Positions 25,160 through 33,938 are shown, numbered from the stretch's first letter. The stretch is DNA of 64,000 bases from Tolypothrix tenuis PCC 7101 (GCF_002368295.1 NZ_AP018248.1:5842979-5906978), one strand, 5' to 3'. Made by a program: numbers and translations. The notes: generated by a model from the letters alone, not told the origin.

Positions 25160-25246
25160 TCTCGGCTATGCCTGAGAGATAAATTTTTGTTTGGTGATAT
25201 TTTTATCACCTGAATCTACGGTTATTAAATCCGTTTACTGTAGATT
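25160..25246 (+). promoter_or_regulatory. Structured 5' leader with three successive hairpins before the SsuA-like gene
   Basis: Three stems follow one another: TCTCGGC/GCC(T)GAGA at 25160-25177, GGTGAT/ATCACC at 25193-25210, and AATCTAC/GTAGATT at 25213-25246. The segments GCCTGAGAGATAAA and ATCACCTGAATCT recall the CUGAGA and ACCUGAUC blocks of TPP riboswitches, but the left P2 arm and the GCGUAGGGA block are missing. It is therefore listed as a structured leader of unknown ligand. Confidence 0.4.
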
Positions 25247-25289
25247 TGCTGTTATGGCTTAGGTGTTTACCATTAGAAGCAAAGTATTT

Positions 25290-26372
25290 ATGTTATCCCA
25301 GCGCTTTCAATCTCGAATATTAAACATTTTTCTCCGCTTTTTCCAGAACTTTCAGCAGCGAAAAATCCGGATTTTTTCTTTACTGTTTGCGGTGGGTATT
25401 GGCTTAGTTTTATTTGTTTCCGCTTGTTCTTCCGGCACAAACCAGCAAGCAACAACAACACCTACAGAACAGGCAACATCAACACCTAATCAGAGTCCAG
25501 CAGTTAGCAGTAATACCGTTAGAATCGGATTTCAGAAAGCGGGAACTATTTTAAGTGCATTGAAAACCAGAGGCGATTTAGAAAAAGCTTTGGCGGCTTC
25601 CGGTGCTTCTGTTACCTGGAGTGAATTTCCCTCAGGCCCGCCAATGTTAGAAGCTATCAACTCCGGTAGTATAGACTTTGGCTATACAGGAGAAGCACCA
25701 CCAATATTTGCCCAAGCCGCAGGTACGCCATTAGTTTATGTAGCTTACGATCCTTGGAGTACAAAGGCTGAAGCCATCCTAGTTCACAAAGATTCGCCAA
25801 TTAAAACAGTGGCGGATCTCAAAGGTAAAAAAGTGGCTTTCGCTAAAGGTTCCAACACGAACTACCTAGTAGTGAAAGCCCTAGAAAAAGCAGGACTCCA
25901 ATATACTGACATCCAAGCAGTTACCCTCCAACCTGCTGATGGACGTGCTGCGTTTGAAGGTAAAAACGTTGATGCTTGGGCGATTTGGGACCCTTATTTA
26001 GCTTTAGCAGAAAAAGCCACAGGCGCACGCGCCCTCACTGACGCAACCGGATTAGCGCCGAATCGTGGTTATTATTTGGCTGCTAAATCTTTTGTAGATG
26101 CTCATGCTGATACTTTGAAAATAGTTTTAGATGAAGTGAAAAAGACTAGCGACTGGGCCAAGAATAATCCTAGTGAAGTGGCTAAATTTCTCGCGCCAGC
26201 ACTAGGTATTGATGCAGCTGTTTTAGAGGTAGCAGAAAAGCGGCGTGATTATGGTGTGCTGACAATTACCGATGAAGTAATTGCAAAACAGCAAGAGATT
26301 GCTGATGCATTCTACAAAATCAAACTTATACCGAAGCAAATTAATGTGAAGGACATAGTTTGGCGTAATTAG
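25290..26372 (+). CDS. SsuA-like aliphatic sulfonate-binding lipoprotein
   Basis: The protein (360 residues from ATG 25290; a GTG nine codons earlier is possible) has a long basic leader, a hydrophobic segment and the lipobox FVSAC, so it is a membrane-anchored periplasmic lipoprotein. After a Thr/Pro/Gln-rich linker the NMT1/SsuA fold starts (VRIGFQKAGTILSALKTRG). FPSGPPMLEAINSGSIDFG and PPIFAQAAGTPLVYVA closely match SsuA sulfonate-binding proteins. The permease and ATPase partners (SsuC, SsuB) are not in this window, so it is an orphan here. It precedes an AprA-like flavoprotein after a repeat-filled gap. Confidence 0.88.
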   Translation: MLSQRFQSRILNIFLRFFQNFQQRKIRIFSLLFAVGIGLVLFVSACSSGTNQQATTTPTEQATSTPNQSPAVSSNTVRIGFQKAGTILSALKTRGDLEKALAASGASVTWSEFPSGPPMLEAINSGSIDFGYTGEAPPIFAQAAGTPLVYVAYDPWSTKAEAILVHKDSPIKTVADLKGKKVAFAKGSNTNYLVVKALEKAGLQYTDIQAVTLQPADGRAAFEGKNVDAWAIWDPYLALAEKATGARALTDATGLAPNRGYYLAAKSFVDAHADTLKIVLDEVKKTSDWAKNNPSEVAKFLAPALGIDAAVLEVAEKRRDYGVLTITDEVIAKQQEIADAFYKIKLIPKQINVKDIVWRN

Positions 26373-26378
26373 AAAATG

Positions 26379-26535
26379 GGTAATTGGTAATGGGTAATAG
26401 GTAATAGGTAATGGAAATTTATCTCTTTGTCCCCTACCCAATCCCCATTACCCCAATCCCCAATCCCTAATCCCCAGTCCCCAGTCCCCAATCCCCAATC
26501 CCCATTACCCCTTATCCCCAGTCCCCAATCCCCAT
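26379..26535. repeat. STRR heptamer tracts (GGTAATG and CCCCAAT/CCCCAGT types)
   Basis: The left part repeats GGGTAATAGGTAAT-like units; the right part is a tract of CCCCAAT, CCCCAGT and CCCCATT heptamers. It fills almost the whole 182-bp space between the SsuA-like and AprA-like genes. Confidence 0.88.
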
Positions 26536-26554
26536 TCTCAACTCAGGTGATTAT

Positions 26555-28264
26555 ATGGAAATAACTACACAATTGATAAAAACCGATGTACTAGTGATTG
26601 GCGGTGGTACGGCGGGGACAATGGCGGGAATTAAGGCGAAACAGGCTAATCCATCGGCTGATGTCCTGATTTTGGAGAAGGCTAATATTCGTCGAAGTGG
26701 TGCGATCGCAATGGGAATGGATGGTGTAAATACAGCCGTCATCCCTGGATACTCAACGCCAGAACAGTATGTCCGCGAAGTCACTATTGCTAATGATGGC
26801 ATTCTCCATCAAAAAGCCGTCTATAAAACCGCCTTGCTAGGCTATGAAACTATTCAAGAACTAGAAAGTTGGGGCGTGAAGTTCCAAAAAGACCCCCAAG
26901 GCAATTACGATGTTAAGCAAGTGCATCGGGTAGGCAAATATGTATTGCCAATGCCCGAAGGTAAAGATTTAAAAACGATTCTGACGCGACAGGTTAAGCG
27001 ACATAAAGTCAATGTTACCAATCGCGTCATGGCAACGAGGGTTTTGGTAAGAGAAGGAAGGGCGATCGGTGCGGTTGGGTTTGATGTACGTGGTGGCGAT
27101 TTTGTTGTCATCCAAGCTAAAGCCGTCATTCTTTGCACTGGTGCTTGCGGAAGGTTGGGATTACCTGCATCAGGCTACCTCTACGGAACTTATGAAAATC
27201 CCACTAATGCGGGTGATGGTTACTCAATGGCTTACCACGCAGGTGCAGAACTGAGTAATATTGAATGCTTCCAAATTAATCCCTTAATTAAAGACTACAA
27301 CGGCCCGGCTTGCGCTTATGTTGCTGGGCCTTTTGGTGCATATACTGCTAACGCTGAAGGACACCGCTTCATTAATTGTGATTATTGGAGCGGGCAAATG
27401 ATGTTAGAAATTTGGAAAGAATTGAACTCTGGTAAAGGGCCAATTCAGTTAAAAATGACGCATTTAGATGAAGACACCATTTCTGAAATAGAGTCTATTT
27501 TATGGTCAAATGAAAGACCAAGTCGCGGAAGGTTTCATGAAGGTAGAGGCGAGAACTACCGCACCCACGGTATTGAGATGAATATCTCGGAAATTGGCTT
27601 GTGTAGCGGACATAGTGCTTCTGGTGTTTGGGTGAATGAAAAAGCTGAAACCACAGTACCAGGATTGTATGCAGCTGGAGATATGGCGAGTGTTCCTCAT
27701 AATTATATGATTGGGGCTTTTGTATATGGTCGTTTGGCAGGAACTCATGCAATTGATTACATCAAAGATTTGGAGCATTTAGAACCGGATGCTAAATTTT
27801 TAGATGCAGAAAAAGCGAGGATTTATGCCCCATTAAATCAGCCTAATGGTATTCCCCATACTCAGGTTGAATATAAGCTACGGCGACTAGTAAACGATTA
27901 TTTACAACCGCCAAAATCAAATTACAAAATGGAGATTGGGCTGAATAGTTTTGTTCGGTATCATGATACTTTAGCGCAAATGGGAGCGCGCGATCCCCAT
28001 GAACTGATGCGCTGTATGGAAGTGCATTTTATTAGAGATTGTGCAGAGATGGCAGCAAGAGCATCAATATATCGTCGCGAAAGTCGTTGGGGACTTTATC
28101 ACTATCACTTAGATTTTCCTGAGAAGAATAATCAAGAGTGGTTTTGCCATGTGAATTTGAAGAAGAATGAAGCGAGGGAAATGGTGTTATTTAAGCGTGC
28201 TGTTGAACCTTATATTGTGGATGTGGATTTAGGAAGAGAGGTTTATGATGTAGCAGTGAAATAA
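26555..28264 (+). CDS. AprA-like FAD flavoprotein (fumarate reductase/APS reductase alpha family)
   Basis: The 569-residue protein has the FAD-binding N-terminus DVLVIGGGTAGTMAGIKAKQ, the second half of the dinucleotide fold VLILEKANIRRSGAIAMGMDG, and the closing FAD motif VPGLYAAGDMAS. The architecture and C-terminal region (VRYHDTLAQMGARDPHELMRCMEV, then ASIYRRESRWG) match the succinate dehydrogenase/AprA superfamily. An AprB-like ferredoxin is encoded about 930 bp downstream. True dissimilatory APS reductase is not expected in an oxygenic cyanobacterium. With an SsuA-like gene immediately upstream, a role in organosulfur metabolism is the most economical inference. A Shine-Dalgarno-like AGGTG precedes the ATG. 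Confidence 0.83.
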   Translation: MEITTQLIKTDVLVIGGGTAGTMAGIKAKQANPSADVLILEKANIRRSGAIAMGMDGVNTAVIPGYSTPEQYVREVTIANDGILHQKAVYKTALLGYETIQELESWGVKFQKDPQGNYDVKQVHRVGKYVLPMPEGKDLKTILTRQVKRHKVNVTNRVMATRVLVREGRAIGAVGFDVRGGDFVVIQAKAVILCTGACGRLGLPASGYLYGTYENPTNAGDGYSMAYHAGAELSNIECFQINPLIKDYNGPACAYVAGPFGAYTANAEGHRFINCDYWSGQMMLEIWKELNSGKGPIQLKMTHLDEDTISEIESILWSNERPSRGRFHEGRGENYRTHGIEMNISEIGLCSGHSASGVWVNEKAETTVPGLYAAGDMASVPHNYMIGAFVYGRLAGTHAIDYIKDLEHLEPDAKFLDAEKARIYAPLNQPNGIPHTQVEYKLRRLVNDYLQPPKSNYKMEIGLNSFVRYHDTLAQMGARDPHELMRCMEVHFIRDCAEMAARASIYRRESRWGLYHYHLDFPEKNNQEWFCHVNLKKNEAREMVLFKRAVEPYIVDVDLGREVYDVAVK

Positions 28265-28319
28265 GTTAATGAATAATTAACTGTAGATAAACATCCATCT
28301 CAAAAAAATCGGTGTGCAA

Positions 28320-29102
28320 ATGCCTCTTTATGATTCCATTGGCAAACAATATACAACAACTCGCATCCCTGACTATCGCATTGTCCAAAAGATAATCGAC
28401 TTACTCAATTTACCACCAGGTAGCCTGATTGCTGATATTGGTGCGGGAACTGGTGGTTATTCACAAGCGCTAGCTAATCGAGGATTTTCTGTTTATGCTG
28501 TTGAACCATCATCGGTAATGCGTCAACAAGCATCAGAACATCCACAAGTGCAATGGTTTAATGGCTATGCAGAAGCTTTACCTTTAGCCGATAAATCTGT
28601 TAATGCAGTAATCAGTATTTTGACAATTCATCATTTTTCGGATTTAGAGCAAGCCTTCCGAGAAATGCACCGGATTATTCAGGATGGGCCAATTATATTG
28701 CTAACTTTTGATATTAGATTCGCTCAAAAAATTTGGTTGTATGATTATTTTCCTTGGATGTGGGAAGATGCATTAAAATTCCTCCCACTGCATGAAATTA
28801 CCAGTTTAATTGAGCAGAATACTCAAAGGAAAATTGAAGTCATTCCTTTGATGTTACCTGACGATTTATCTGATTTATTTGCTGCAGCAGCTTGGAGAAG
28901 ACCTGAATTGTATCTTCAACCAGAAGTGCGCGCAGGAATATCTTCTTTTGCTTTAGGTAATCCTGATTTGATTGCATCTGGGGTTACATCTCTAGCAGCA
29001 GATTTAAGTAGTGGTAAATGGGATGCAAAATATGGAGATATTCGCCAGGTAACAGAAATTGATGCTGGTTATCGTTTTTTAAAGGCAACGATTGTCAACT
29101 AA
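28320..29102 (+). CDS. SAM-dependent methyltransferase located between AprA-like and ferredoxin genes
   Basis: From ATG 28320 (a GTG lies two codons upstream) the protein is 260 residues. Motif I is LIADIGAGTGGYSQALA, followed by VYAVEPSSVMRQQA, the acidic/aromatic AEALPLADKSVNAVISILTIHHF and the post-motif region EMHRIIQDGPIILLTFD. It belongs to the UbiE/methyltransferase-11 type. The position inside the AprA-like/ferredoxin pair suggests co-transcription and a related substrate, possibly a thiol or sulfur intermediate. The substrate is not visible from the sequence. Confidence 0.85.
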   Translation: MPLYDSIGKQYTTTRIPDYRIVQKIIDLLNLPPGSLIADIGAGTGGYSQALANRGFSVYAVEPSSVMRQQASEHPQVQWFNGYAEALPLADKSVNAVISILTIHHFSDLEQAFREMHRIIQDGPIILLTFDIRFAQKIWLYDYFPWMWEDALKFLPLHEITSLIEQNTQRKIEVIPLMLPDDLSDLFAAAAWRRPELYLQPEVRAGISSFALGNPDLIASGVTSLAADLSSGKWDAKYGDIRQVTEIDAGYRFLKATIVN

Positions 29103-29196
29103 AAATATCATACTAAATTCTTCGGAAAATATTAATCGTTCTGTAGGGTGGGCATTGCTGATATGACTAAGATACTAACAATTACAGAGGTACCAG

Positions 29197-29424
29197 ATGG
29201 CTTTAACTAATCAAAGAGTAGATGTTCCCGTGATTGTGGACGAGTCTAAATGTTTAGAAAAATGTCGGGTTTGTATTGAAGTTTGTCCGCTTGACGTACT
29301 AGCCAAAAATCCGGAGACTGGCAAAGCATATATGAAATATGACGAATGCTGGTTTTGTCTTCCTTGTGAAAGGGAATGTCCAACAAATGCTATTAAGGTG
29401 CAAATTCCTTTCTTGCTAAGGTAA
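29197..29424 (+). CDS. AprB-like 2[4Fe-4S] ferredoxin
   Basis: This 75-residue protein has two cluster motifs, CLEKCRVCIEVCP and CWFCLPCERECP, together able to bind two [4Fe-4S] clusters, and an AprB-type N-terminus (VPVIVDESKCLEKC). The long C-terminal extension of true AprB is missing, as in the ferredoxin partners of AprA-like proteins. It should pass electrons to or from the AprA-like flavoprotein. A GAGGT ribosome site precedes the ATG. Confidence 0.88.
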   Translation: MALTNQRVDVPVIVDESKCLEKCRVCIEVCPLDVLAKNPETGKAYMKYDECWFCLPCERECPTNAIKVQIPFLLR

Positions 29425-29441
29425 GGAGATATTTTCACAAT

Positions 29442-29463
29442 AATTGGGATATCATGCCCAATT
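29442..29463. terminator. Weak hairpin after the ferredoxin gene
   Basis: AATTGGG and CCCAATT form a 7-bp stem with an 8-nt loop, 17 nt after the ferredoxin stop. No strong T run follows, so it may instead be an operator of the argJ-like gene. Confidence 0.3.
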
Positions 29464-29556
29464 GTTAATAGTAATGCCTACCCTTCAGTATGATTAGTGC
29501 TTCACTCAACTTCAACTATAATCAAATTACGCAATTATAGGAGTTTTATATTAAAA

Positions 29557-30720
29557 ATGTCCTTAACTCCATCTTTAACTCCGCAAGGATTTCAGACTTT
29601 TATTACTAACTTAGGTATCAAAGACTCCACCGATGATTTTGTCTTGATTAAATCTGATGTTCCCTGTGTTGCTGATGGAGTATTTACACAAAGTCTTTTT
29701 GCGGGGACAAGTGTAACTATTAGCCGCCGCAACTTGAAAGATAATCAAGCACAGGGAATTGTTGTGATCTCTAAAAATGCCAATGTAGCTAATGGCGCTA
29801 TTGGTACGACTGATGCAGAAGAAGTTATTCAAATTGTCGCCACTGAAACTGGCATTTCTCCAGATAATATTGTCATAGCTTCTACAGGCGTAATTGGTAG
29901 ACGTTACCCTATAGAAAAAATTCGTGCTGGATTGTTAGGAATTGGCAACAAATTAACTACGGCTAATTTTAATTTGGCAGCACGCGGTATTATGACAACC
30001 GATACTGTACCAAAGCTAGCAGCGCGACAAGTTGGAAATGCCAAACTTGTAGGAATTGCCAAAGGCGTAGGGATGATTGAGCCGAATATGGCAACAATGC
30101 TAGCTTTCTTTTTCACAGATGCAGCGATTTCTGCTGATGTGTTGCGTTCAATTTTTCGTTCTATAGTAGATAAAACATTTAACTGTTTAAGTGTTGATAC
30201 AGATACTTCTACTAGTGACACTGCCATTATTTTAGCTAATGGTTTAGCAGGTGCAGTTTCTGAGTCAGAATTTGCTATTGCACTACAAGAAATAGCCAAT
30301 GAATTAGTTTTGAAAATAGCGCGAGATGGCGAAGGGGCTACTAAGGTAATTGAGGTAACTGTAGATTCAGCTTTGAATTATGTACAAGCTAAAAAAGTTG
30401 CTAAAGCAATCGTCAATTCCCCTTTGGTGAAGACTGCTGTTTATGGTGCAGATCCGAATTGGGGAAGAGTAGCAATGGCTATAGGTAAATGTGAAGATGA
30501 ATTGTCAATAAATCCAGAAAATATCGTGATTCGGTTTGATAATATTCAAGTCTATCCGAATATTTTAAATGAGGATAATTTAGATGAATTGCGACAAGTG
30601 ATGTCCCAAGATAAAGTAAATATTCATGTGAGCTTGAATATTGGCGAAGCTATTGCAACTGTCTGGGGTTGTGATTTGTCAGAAGGTTATGTAGAAATTA
30701 ATGGTAAATACTCAACTTAA
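29557..30720 (+). CDS. argJ: ArgJ-family acetyltransferase (divergent paralogue)
   Basis: The ATG at 29557 (MSLTPSLTPQGFQ) is preferred over an upstream in-frame codon at 29497; GGAG lies 13 nt before it. The 387-residue protein has the ArgJ autoproteolysis site KGVGMIEPNMATML, with the Thr nucleophile of the beta chain, and the late VKTAVYGADPNWGRVAMAIG motif. Classical ArgJ transfers acetyl groups from N-acetylornithine to glutamate in arginine synthesis. The N-terminus (DDFVLIKSDVPCVADGVFTQSLFAG) differs from housekeeping cyanobacterial ArgJ, and the gene lies after the AprA/ferredoxin genes. It may therefore be a specialised paralogue with another acyl acceptor. The symbol is used in the family sense. 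Confidence 0.82.
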   Translation: MSLTPSLTPQGFQTFITNLGIKDSTDDFVLIKSDVPCVADGVFTQSLFAGTSVTISRRNLKDNQAQGIVVISKNANVANGAIGTTDAEEVIQIVATETGISPDNIVIASTGVIGRRYPIEKIRAGLLGIGNKLTTANFNLAARGIMTTDTVPKLAARQVGNAKLVGIAKGVGMIEPNMATMLAFFFTDAAISADVLRSIFRSIVDKTFNCLSVDTDTSTSDTAIILANGLAGAVSESEFAIALQEIANELVLKIARDGEGATKVIEVTVDSALNYVQAKKVAKAIVNSPLVKTAVYGADPNWGRVAMAIGKCEDELSINPENIVIRFDNIQVYPNILNEDNLDELRQVMSQDKVNIHVSLNIGEAIATVWGCDLSEGYVEINGKYST

Positions 30721-30735
30721 TTAAGTCTTACTACT

Positions 30736-30987
30736 TTAGCTTGCAACTTTTTCTAAAAACCTATTGAAAGTATTCGTGTTGATTAAACCGTTTTCTAGCA
30801 ATACTCGGCGTACGGCTACTAAATGCACAGACTGAACATAATCTTGCTGTTCGTAAGCTGGTAAAATTATTAATGCTCCTGAAGGTGAAGATTGATAAAC
30901 TTGTTGATTCCCAGTTGTTGGTACTTTGGCAAAACCTATATTTAAAAGTAATTTTTCTAATTCATTAAATTGAATATCTCTAATCAT
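30736..30987 (-). CDS. HicA-like small protein
   Basis: The 83-residue protein has the alpha-beta-beta-beta-alpha pattern of YcfA/HicA (FNELEKLLLNIGFAKVPTTGNQQVYQ, then GALIILPAYE and a C-terminal helix FNRFLEKVAS). The usual GSHHxF-type strand with the catalytic His reads GNQQVYQ here, so toxin RNase activity is doubtful. Its start overlaps the end of the DUF4365 gene by 8 nt, so the two are one operon. It could be a degenerate HicA or an antitoxin-like partner. Confidence 0.6.
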   Translation of the reverse strand: MIRDIQFNELEKLLLNIGFAKVPTTGNQQVYQSSPSGALIILPAYEQQDYVQSVHLVAVRRVLLENGLINTNTFNRFLEKVAS

Positions 30988-31489
30988 GATGACGAATTAC
31001 TCCTTTTATTTGCTTAAGAACATCATTCCGATAGTCTGCGAATTTTTTGATTGCCTCTTGATTTAGTATATTTGTTTTAGGCAAGCGAACAGTCAAACTT
31101 TCACCAACTTTCGATATGTCAAACCCCGGCAAATTTTCAAAATAGGCTTGTAAATATAACCAATAAGCTATATCCAACTGAGCATCATATACAATCAGAA
31201 TACATGGCATAGGCTCAAACAACCACAATTCCAGGTCTGCTCTGGCTATCGTAAAAGCAATAGTTTTTTGGTCTGCAAGTGTCCTCAGAGAATCTCTAGC
31301 CTTTAACTGTATATATATCTGACAGTTTTCAATTTCACTATTAACATCATATGTAAATATAATTAAATCAAAACCATAGTCATATTCAACTCTTTCTACT
31401 GAATAACCGCATAAAAATACATATTTTTCAACATGATTTACACTTAAATCTGCTATGATATGTTCTTTAGGTCGTTTCTTTTTTGCCAT
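30980..31489 (-). CDS. DUF4365 domain protein
   Basis: The 169-residue protein resembles DUF4365, a family with a probable PD-(D/E)xK nuclease-like fold: ...VERVEYDYGFDLIIF (Asp in GFDL), IYIQLKARDS with the QLKA catalytic-type strand, WLFEPMPCILIVYDAQLDIAYWLYLQAYF. The basic N-terminus starts MAKKKRPKEHI. It is the first gene of a two-gene unit with the HicA-like protein. Such pairs can be toxin-antitoxin or defence modules; this is inference from fold and arrangement. Confidence 0.68.
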   Translation of the reverse strand: MAKKKRPKEHIIADLSVNHVEKYVFLCGYSVERVEYDYGFDLIIFTYDVNSEIENCQIYIQLKARDSLRTLADQKTIAFTIARADLELWLFEPMPCILIVYDAQLDIAYWLYLQAYFENLPGFDISKVGESLTVRLPKTNILNQEAIKKFADYRNDVLKQIKGVIRHHD

Positions 31490-31600
31490 TAATTAAATTA
31501 TATTAAAACTTTGTAAATAATACAAAAAAATTAATCGTTTGAGAACACTAATAATAGAAGACATTGGTCAAAGAATTAACCAGTTTGCTCAGGATTCAAA

Positions 31601-32563
31601 ATGTCAACAAATATAGATTCTGAATTAAATGAATGGTTGGAAATGTTGCGATCGCCTGAAGTCAGCGATCGCTTAGTTGCGGTGAAAACCCTACAACATT
31701 TGGGAGATGAGGCGGCGATTGATGCGCTAATTGTAGCGCTGCAAGATGAAAGCACCGCCGTACAAAAAATTGCTGTCACCGCACTATGGGAAATTGCCAA
31801 TCCTGTGGCTGTTCCGTCTTTATTACCTTGTTTGGCTTCACCAGATGCCGAAATTCGCAGCGAGGCGCTGTCAGCTTTGGGTGAGTTGATATCTTCAGAA
31901 GATTTGCTGCTGTTGCTAGATGCGTTACAGCAGCCAGATATAAACCTACAACTGAATGTGTTAATTCTGTTGCGAAAGATACATGATGCTCAGTCACTCC
32001 CGGCGGTGCTATCCTTCTTTAACTCGGAACATCCCCAACTTAGGGAAGCGGCTGTGACTACTCTTAGCTATCTCAATCAAGTGCAGATATGTCCACCAGC
32101 TTTATCTTTAATCCGCGATCGCGATGAATATGTGCGTCGTGCGGCGGCGCTGACTTTAGGGCATTTGGCAGATGCAGAGATAGTAGATTTACTGGGTAAT
32201 GCATTAAATAATGATACCGATTGGCAAGTACGCCGCAATGCTGCCAAATCTCTAGCGCTTCATGCTGATGCTAAAATTATTCCTAATGTATTAATTGCAG
32301 TGAAAGATGAACATTGGCAAGTGAGAAAATTTGCCATTCAAGTATTGCAGAAAATACCTGATATACAGTCTTTACCTGCACTTATTGAAGCGCTAACAGA
32401 TGAGTATTCAGATGTGAGAAAAGACGCTGCGATCGCTCTTGGTAATTTGGGTAAAACTGAAGCCTTAAATGCCCTCAAACAAGCGCTAGATGATCCTGAT
32501 CGGGAAGTTAGTATTTACGCACAAAAGGCAATTCAAAAAATTGGAGAGGGAACGAGAACATAA
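31601..32563 (+). CDS. HEAT-repeat (PBS lyase type) protein
   Basis: The 320-residue protein is a continuous array of about eight to nine HEAT/PBS-lyase repeats, each roughly 31 residues with the pattern L..D....R..A...L...G (for example VRRAAALTLGHLADAEIV and VRKDAAIALGNLGKTEAL). These are protein-binding solenoids. In cyanobacteria the closest functional group is the CpcE/CpcF phycobilin lyases and NblB, but no phycobilisome gene is nearby, so a general scaffold role is all that can be claimed. Confidence 0.85.
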   Translation: MSTNIDSELNEWLEMLRSPEVSDRLVAVKTLQHLGDEAAIDALIVALQDESTAVQKIAVTALWEIANPVAVPSLLPCLASPDAEIRSEALSALGELISSEDLLLLLDALQQPDINLQLNVLILLRKIHDAQSLPAVLSFFNSEHPQLREAAVTTLSYLNQVQICPPALSLIRDRDEYVRRAAALTLGHLADAEIVDLLGNALNNDTDWQVRRNAAKSLALHADAKIIPNVLIAVKDEHWQVRKFAIQVLQKIPDIQSLPALIEALTDEYSDVRKDAAIALGNLGKTEALNALKQALDDPDREVSIYAQKAIQKIGEGTRT

Positions 32564-32720
32564 ATTGAGAATTCATAATTAAATCGAGGTAGGGTGTGTT
32601 ATACCGTTCGCTTTTAGCGTTCCCGCAGGGTAGGCTAGCACCTTGAGTTTTTGGAGGTGTGGTGCTTGTCAGAAATGCGGAATTCCTCTCCAGAATTTTT
32701 GGTAGTGTATTGTTACATTT

Positions 32721-33524
32721 TTAAGCTAAAGGTGTTAATAAATCAATTGTACTCGCTGGCTGATTTGGTGTTTGTGATTTTCGTAATGTGACAAATGCAA
32801 GGATAGCAACTACTGTCAAGTAAATACGTTGTAACCAGACATTGCTTAATTTAAGAGTTAAACGTCCACCAATTATGCCACCTATAAACATTGTAGTGCC
32901 AAGAATTATTCCTAAGTCGTAATCGACTATTCCTTGCTGCAAAAAAATTATAGTGGCGATTAAGGAAGAAAATATATTTATAAATTTAGTAGTTGCGATC
33001 GCTTCTACAAATGTCATGCGAAATAGCATCACATAAGCTGCAGTCAGGAGAGTGACATAACCACCACTGAAAAAACCTCCATAAATACCAAGAATAAACG
33101 TCACTACATAGCCAGCAAGTTCTGCAATGCGTGGGGGTATGAGTTGAGATGGGCTGACTCCAGCATGACGATTAATCACTGATAATATAGCTACTATTAT
33201 CATGGAAATAGAAATTATCAATGGCATTGATTTAGAAGGCAAAATCAGTACCAATAATGCGCCTAAAAATGAACCAACTATAGTTAATACAGTGAGTAAT
33301 GGTAAGCGTTTAGGGTTAATAACTTTCTTACCAATAAATGGTAATGTCCCGCCTATACTCATTAAAGTTAATGCAAACATATTGGTAGCGATCGCAGTTC
33401 GGGGTTCTATGCCAAATTCCAGCATTACAGGCACTGTAATCAGCGATGTGCTACCAGCAATCACGCTAACAATGCTGGCTGAAAAAAATATTCCAGCCAG
33501 CAGAATTATCTGCAAAATATCCAC
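32721..33524 (-). CDS. TSUP family permease (TauE/SafE, sulfite exporter-like)
   Basis: The 267-residue protein has the eight-helix, internally duplicated TSUP pattern: N-terminal helix ASIVSVIAGSTSLITVPVML with the family's conserved glycine-rich turn, and the second half LGIYGGFFSGGYVTLLTAAYVM. Family members move sulfite, sulfoacetate, sulfolactate or other organosulfur anions. A second TSUP gene lies at 37007-37783 in the same region and strand. Together with the TauD-like and LLM enzymes this supports sulfite or organosulfur export, though the substrate is not proven. Confidence 0.88.
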   Translation of the reverse strand: MDILQIILLAGIFFSASIVSVIAGSTSLITVPVMLEFGIEPRTAIATNMFALTLMSIGGTLPFIGKKVINPKRLPLLTVLTIVGSFLGALLVLILPSKSMPLIISISMIIVAILSVINRHAGVSPSQLIPPRIAELAGYVVTFILGIYGGFFSGGYVTLLTAAYVMLFRMTFVEAIATTKFINIFSSLIATIIFLQQGIVDYDLGIILGTTMFIGGIIGGRLTLKLSNVWLQRIYLTVVAILAFVTLRKSQTPNQPASTIDLLTPLA

Positions 33525-33938
33525 AATTTAATTTTTAAAAGACTGATATTTAGTATTTTATGGGTTAATTTATTAATTATTTTTCTACTTATTAATTCTT
33601 AAAAACAGCAACATTTTATACCAATATTTTTAGTAAATTTTAGATAACGTTGGTAACAAATAAGTTGGTAATAGATATGTCTATATCCCGGATTTCTTTG
33701 AGAAGTTGGGGATATAATTTTGCAAATCATACCATTTTGAAAAAAAGAATGCGACAGATGGGTAGGGGCAAGGCAATGCCTTGACCTCTAGAATATATTG
33801 ATGTGTCGCAAACATTATTTGAATTGGTATCAGTTGGTAAAAAAGCTGAGAATAAAGTAGTGTTAAATGCAGAGTTTGTTGAATTTAATTTTTTCTAAAA
33901 ATTTAAAACAATCTATTAATTTAAAATTCGATGGCTTG
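33525..33938. other. 414-bp AT-rich intergenic region
   Basis: No gene is seen. The only structures are a short hairpin CAAGGCA/TGCCTTG at 33769-33783 within GGGCAAGGCAATGCC-type sequence and an AT-rich promoter-like zone upstream of the TSUP gene (about 33530-33620). Confidence 0.5.

Noticed and set aside
25160..25246. Calling the SsuA leader a TPP riboswitch
   Set aside because: Only the CUGAGA-like and ACCUGA-like words are present; the left P2 arm and the GCGUAGGGA block are missing, and the downstream gene is not a thiamine gene. Kept as a structured leader only.
26434..26535. Tandem repeats considered as a CRISPR array
   Set aside because: The units are 7 bp, contiguous and degenerate, with no spacers of regular length and no cas genes nearby.
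26555..29424. Dissimilatory sulfate reduction
   Set aside because: No sat, dsrAB or qmo genes are present and the ferredoxin lacks the AprB extension, so the AprA-like pair is treated as a paralogue with another role.
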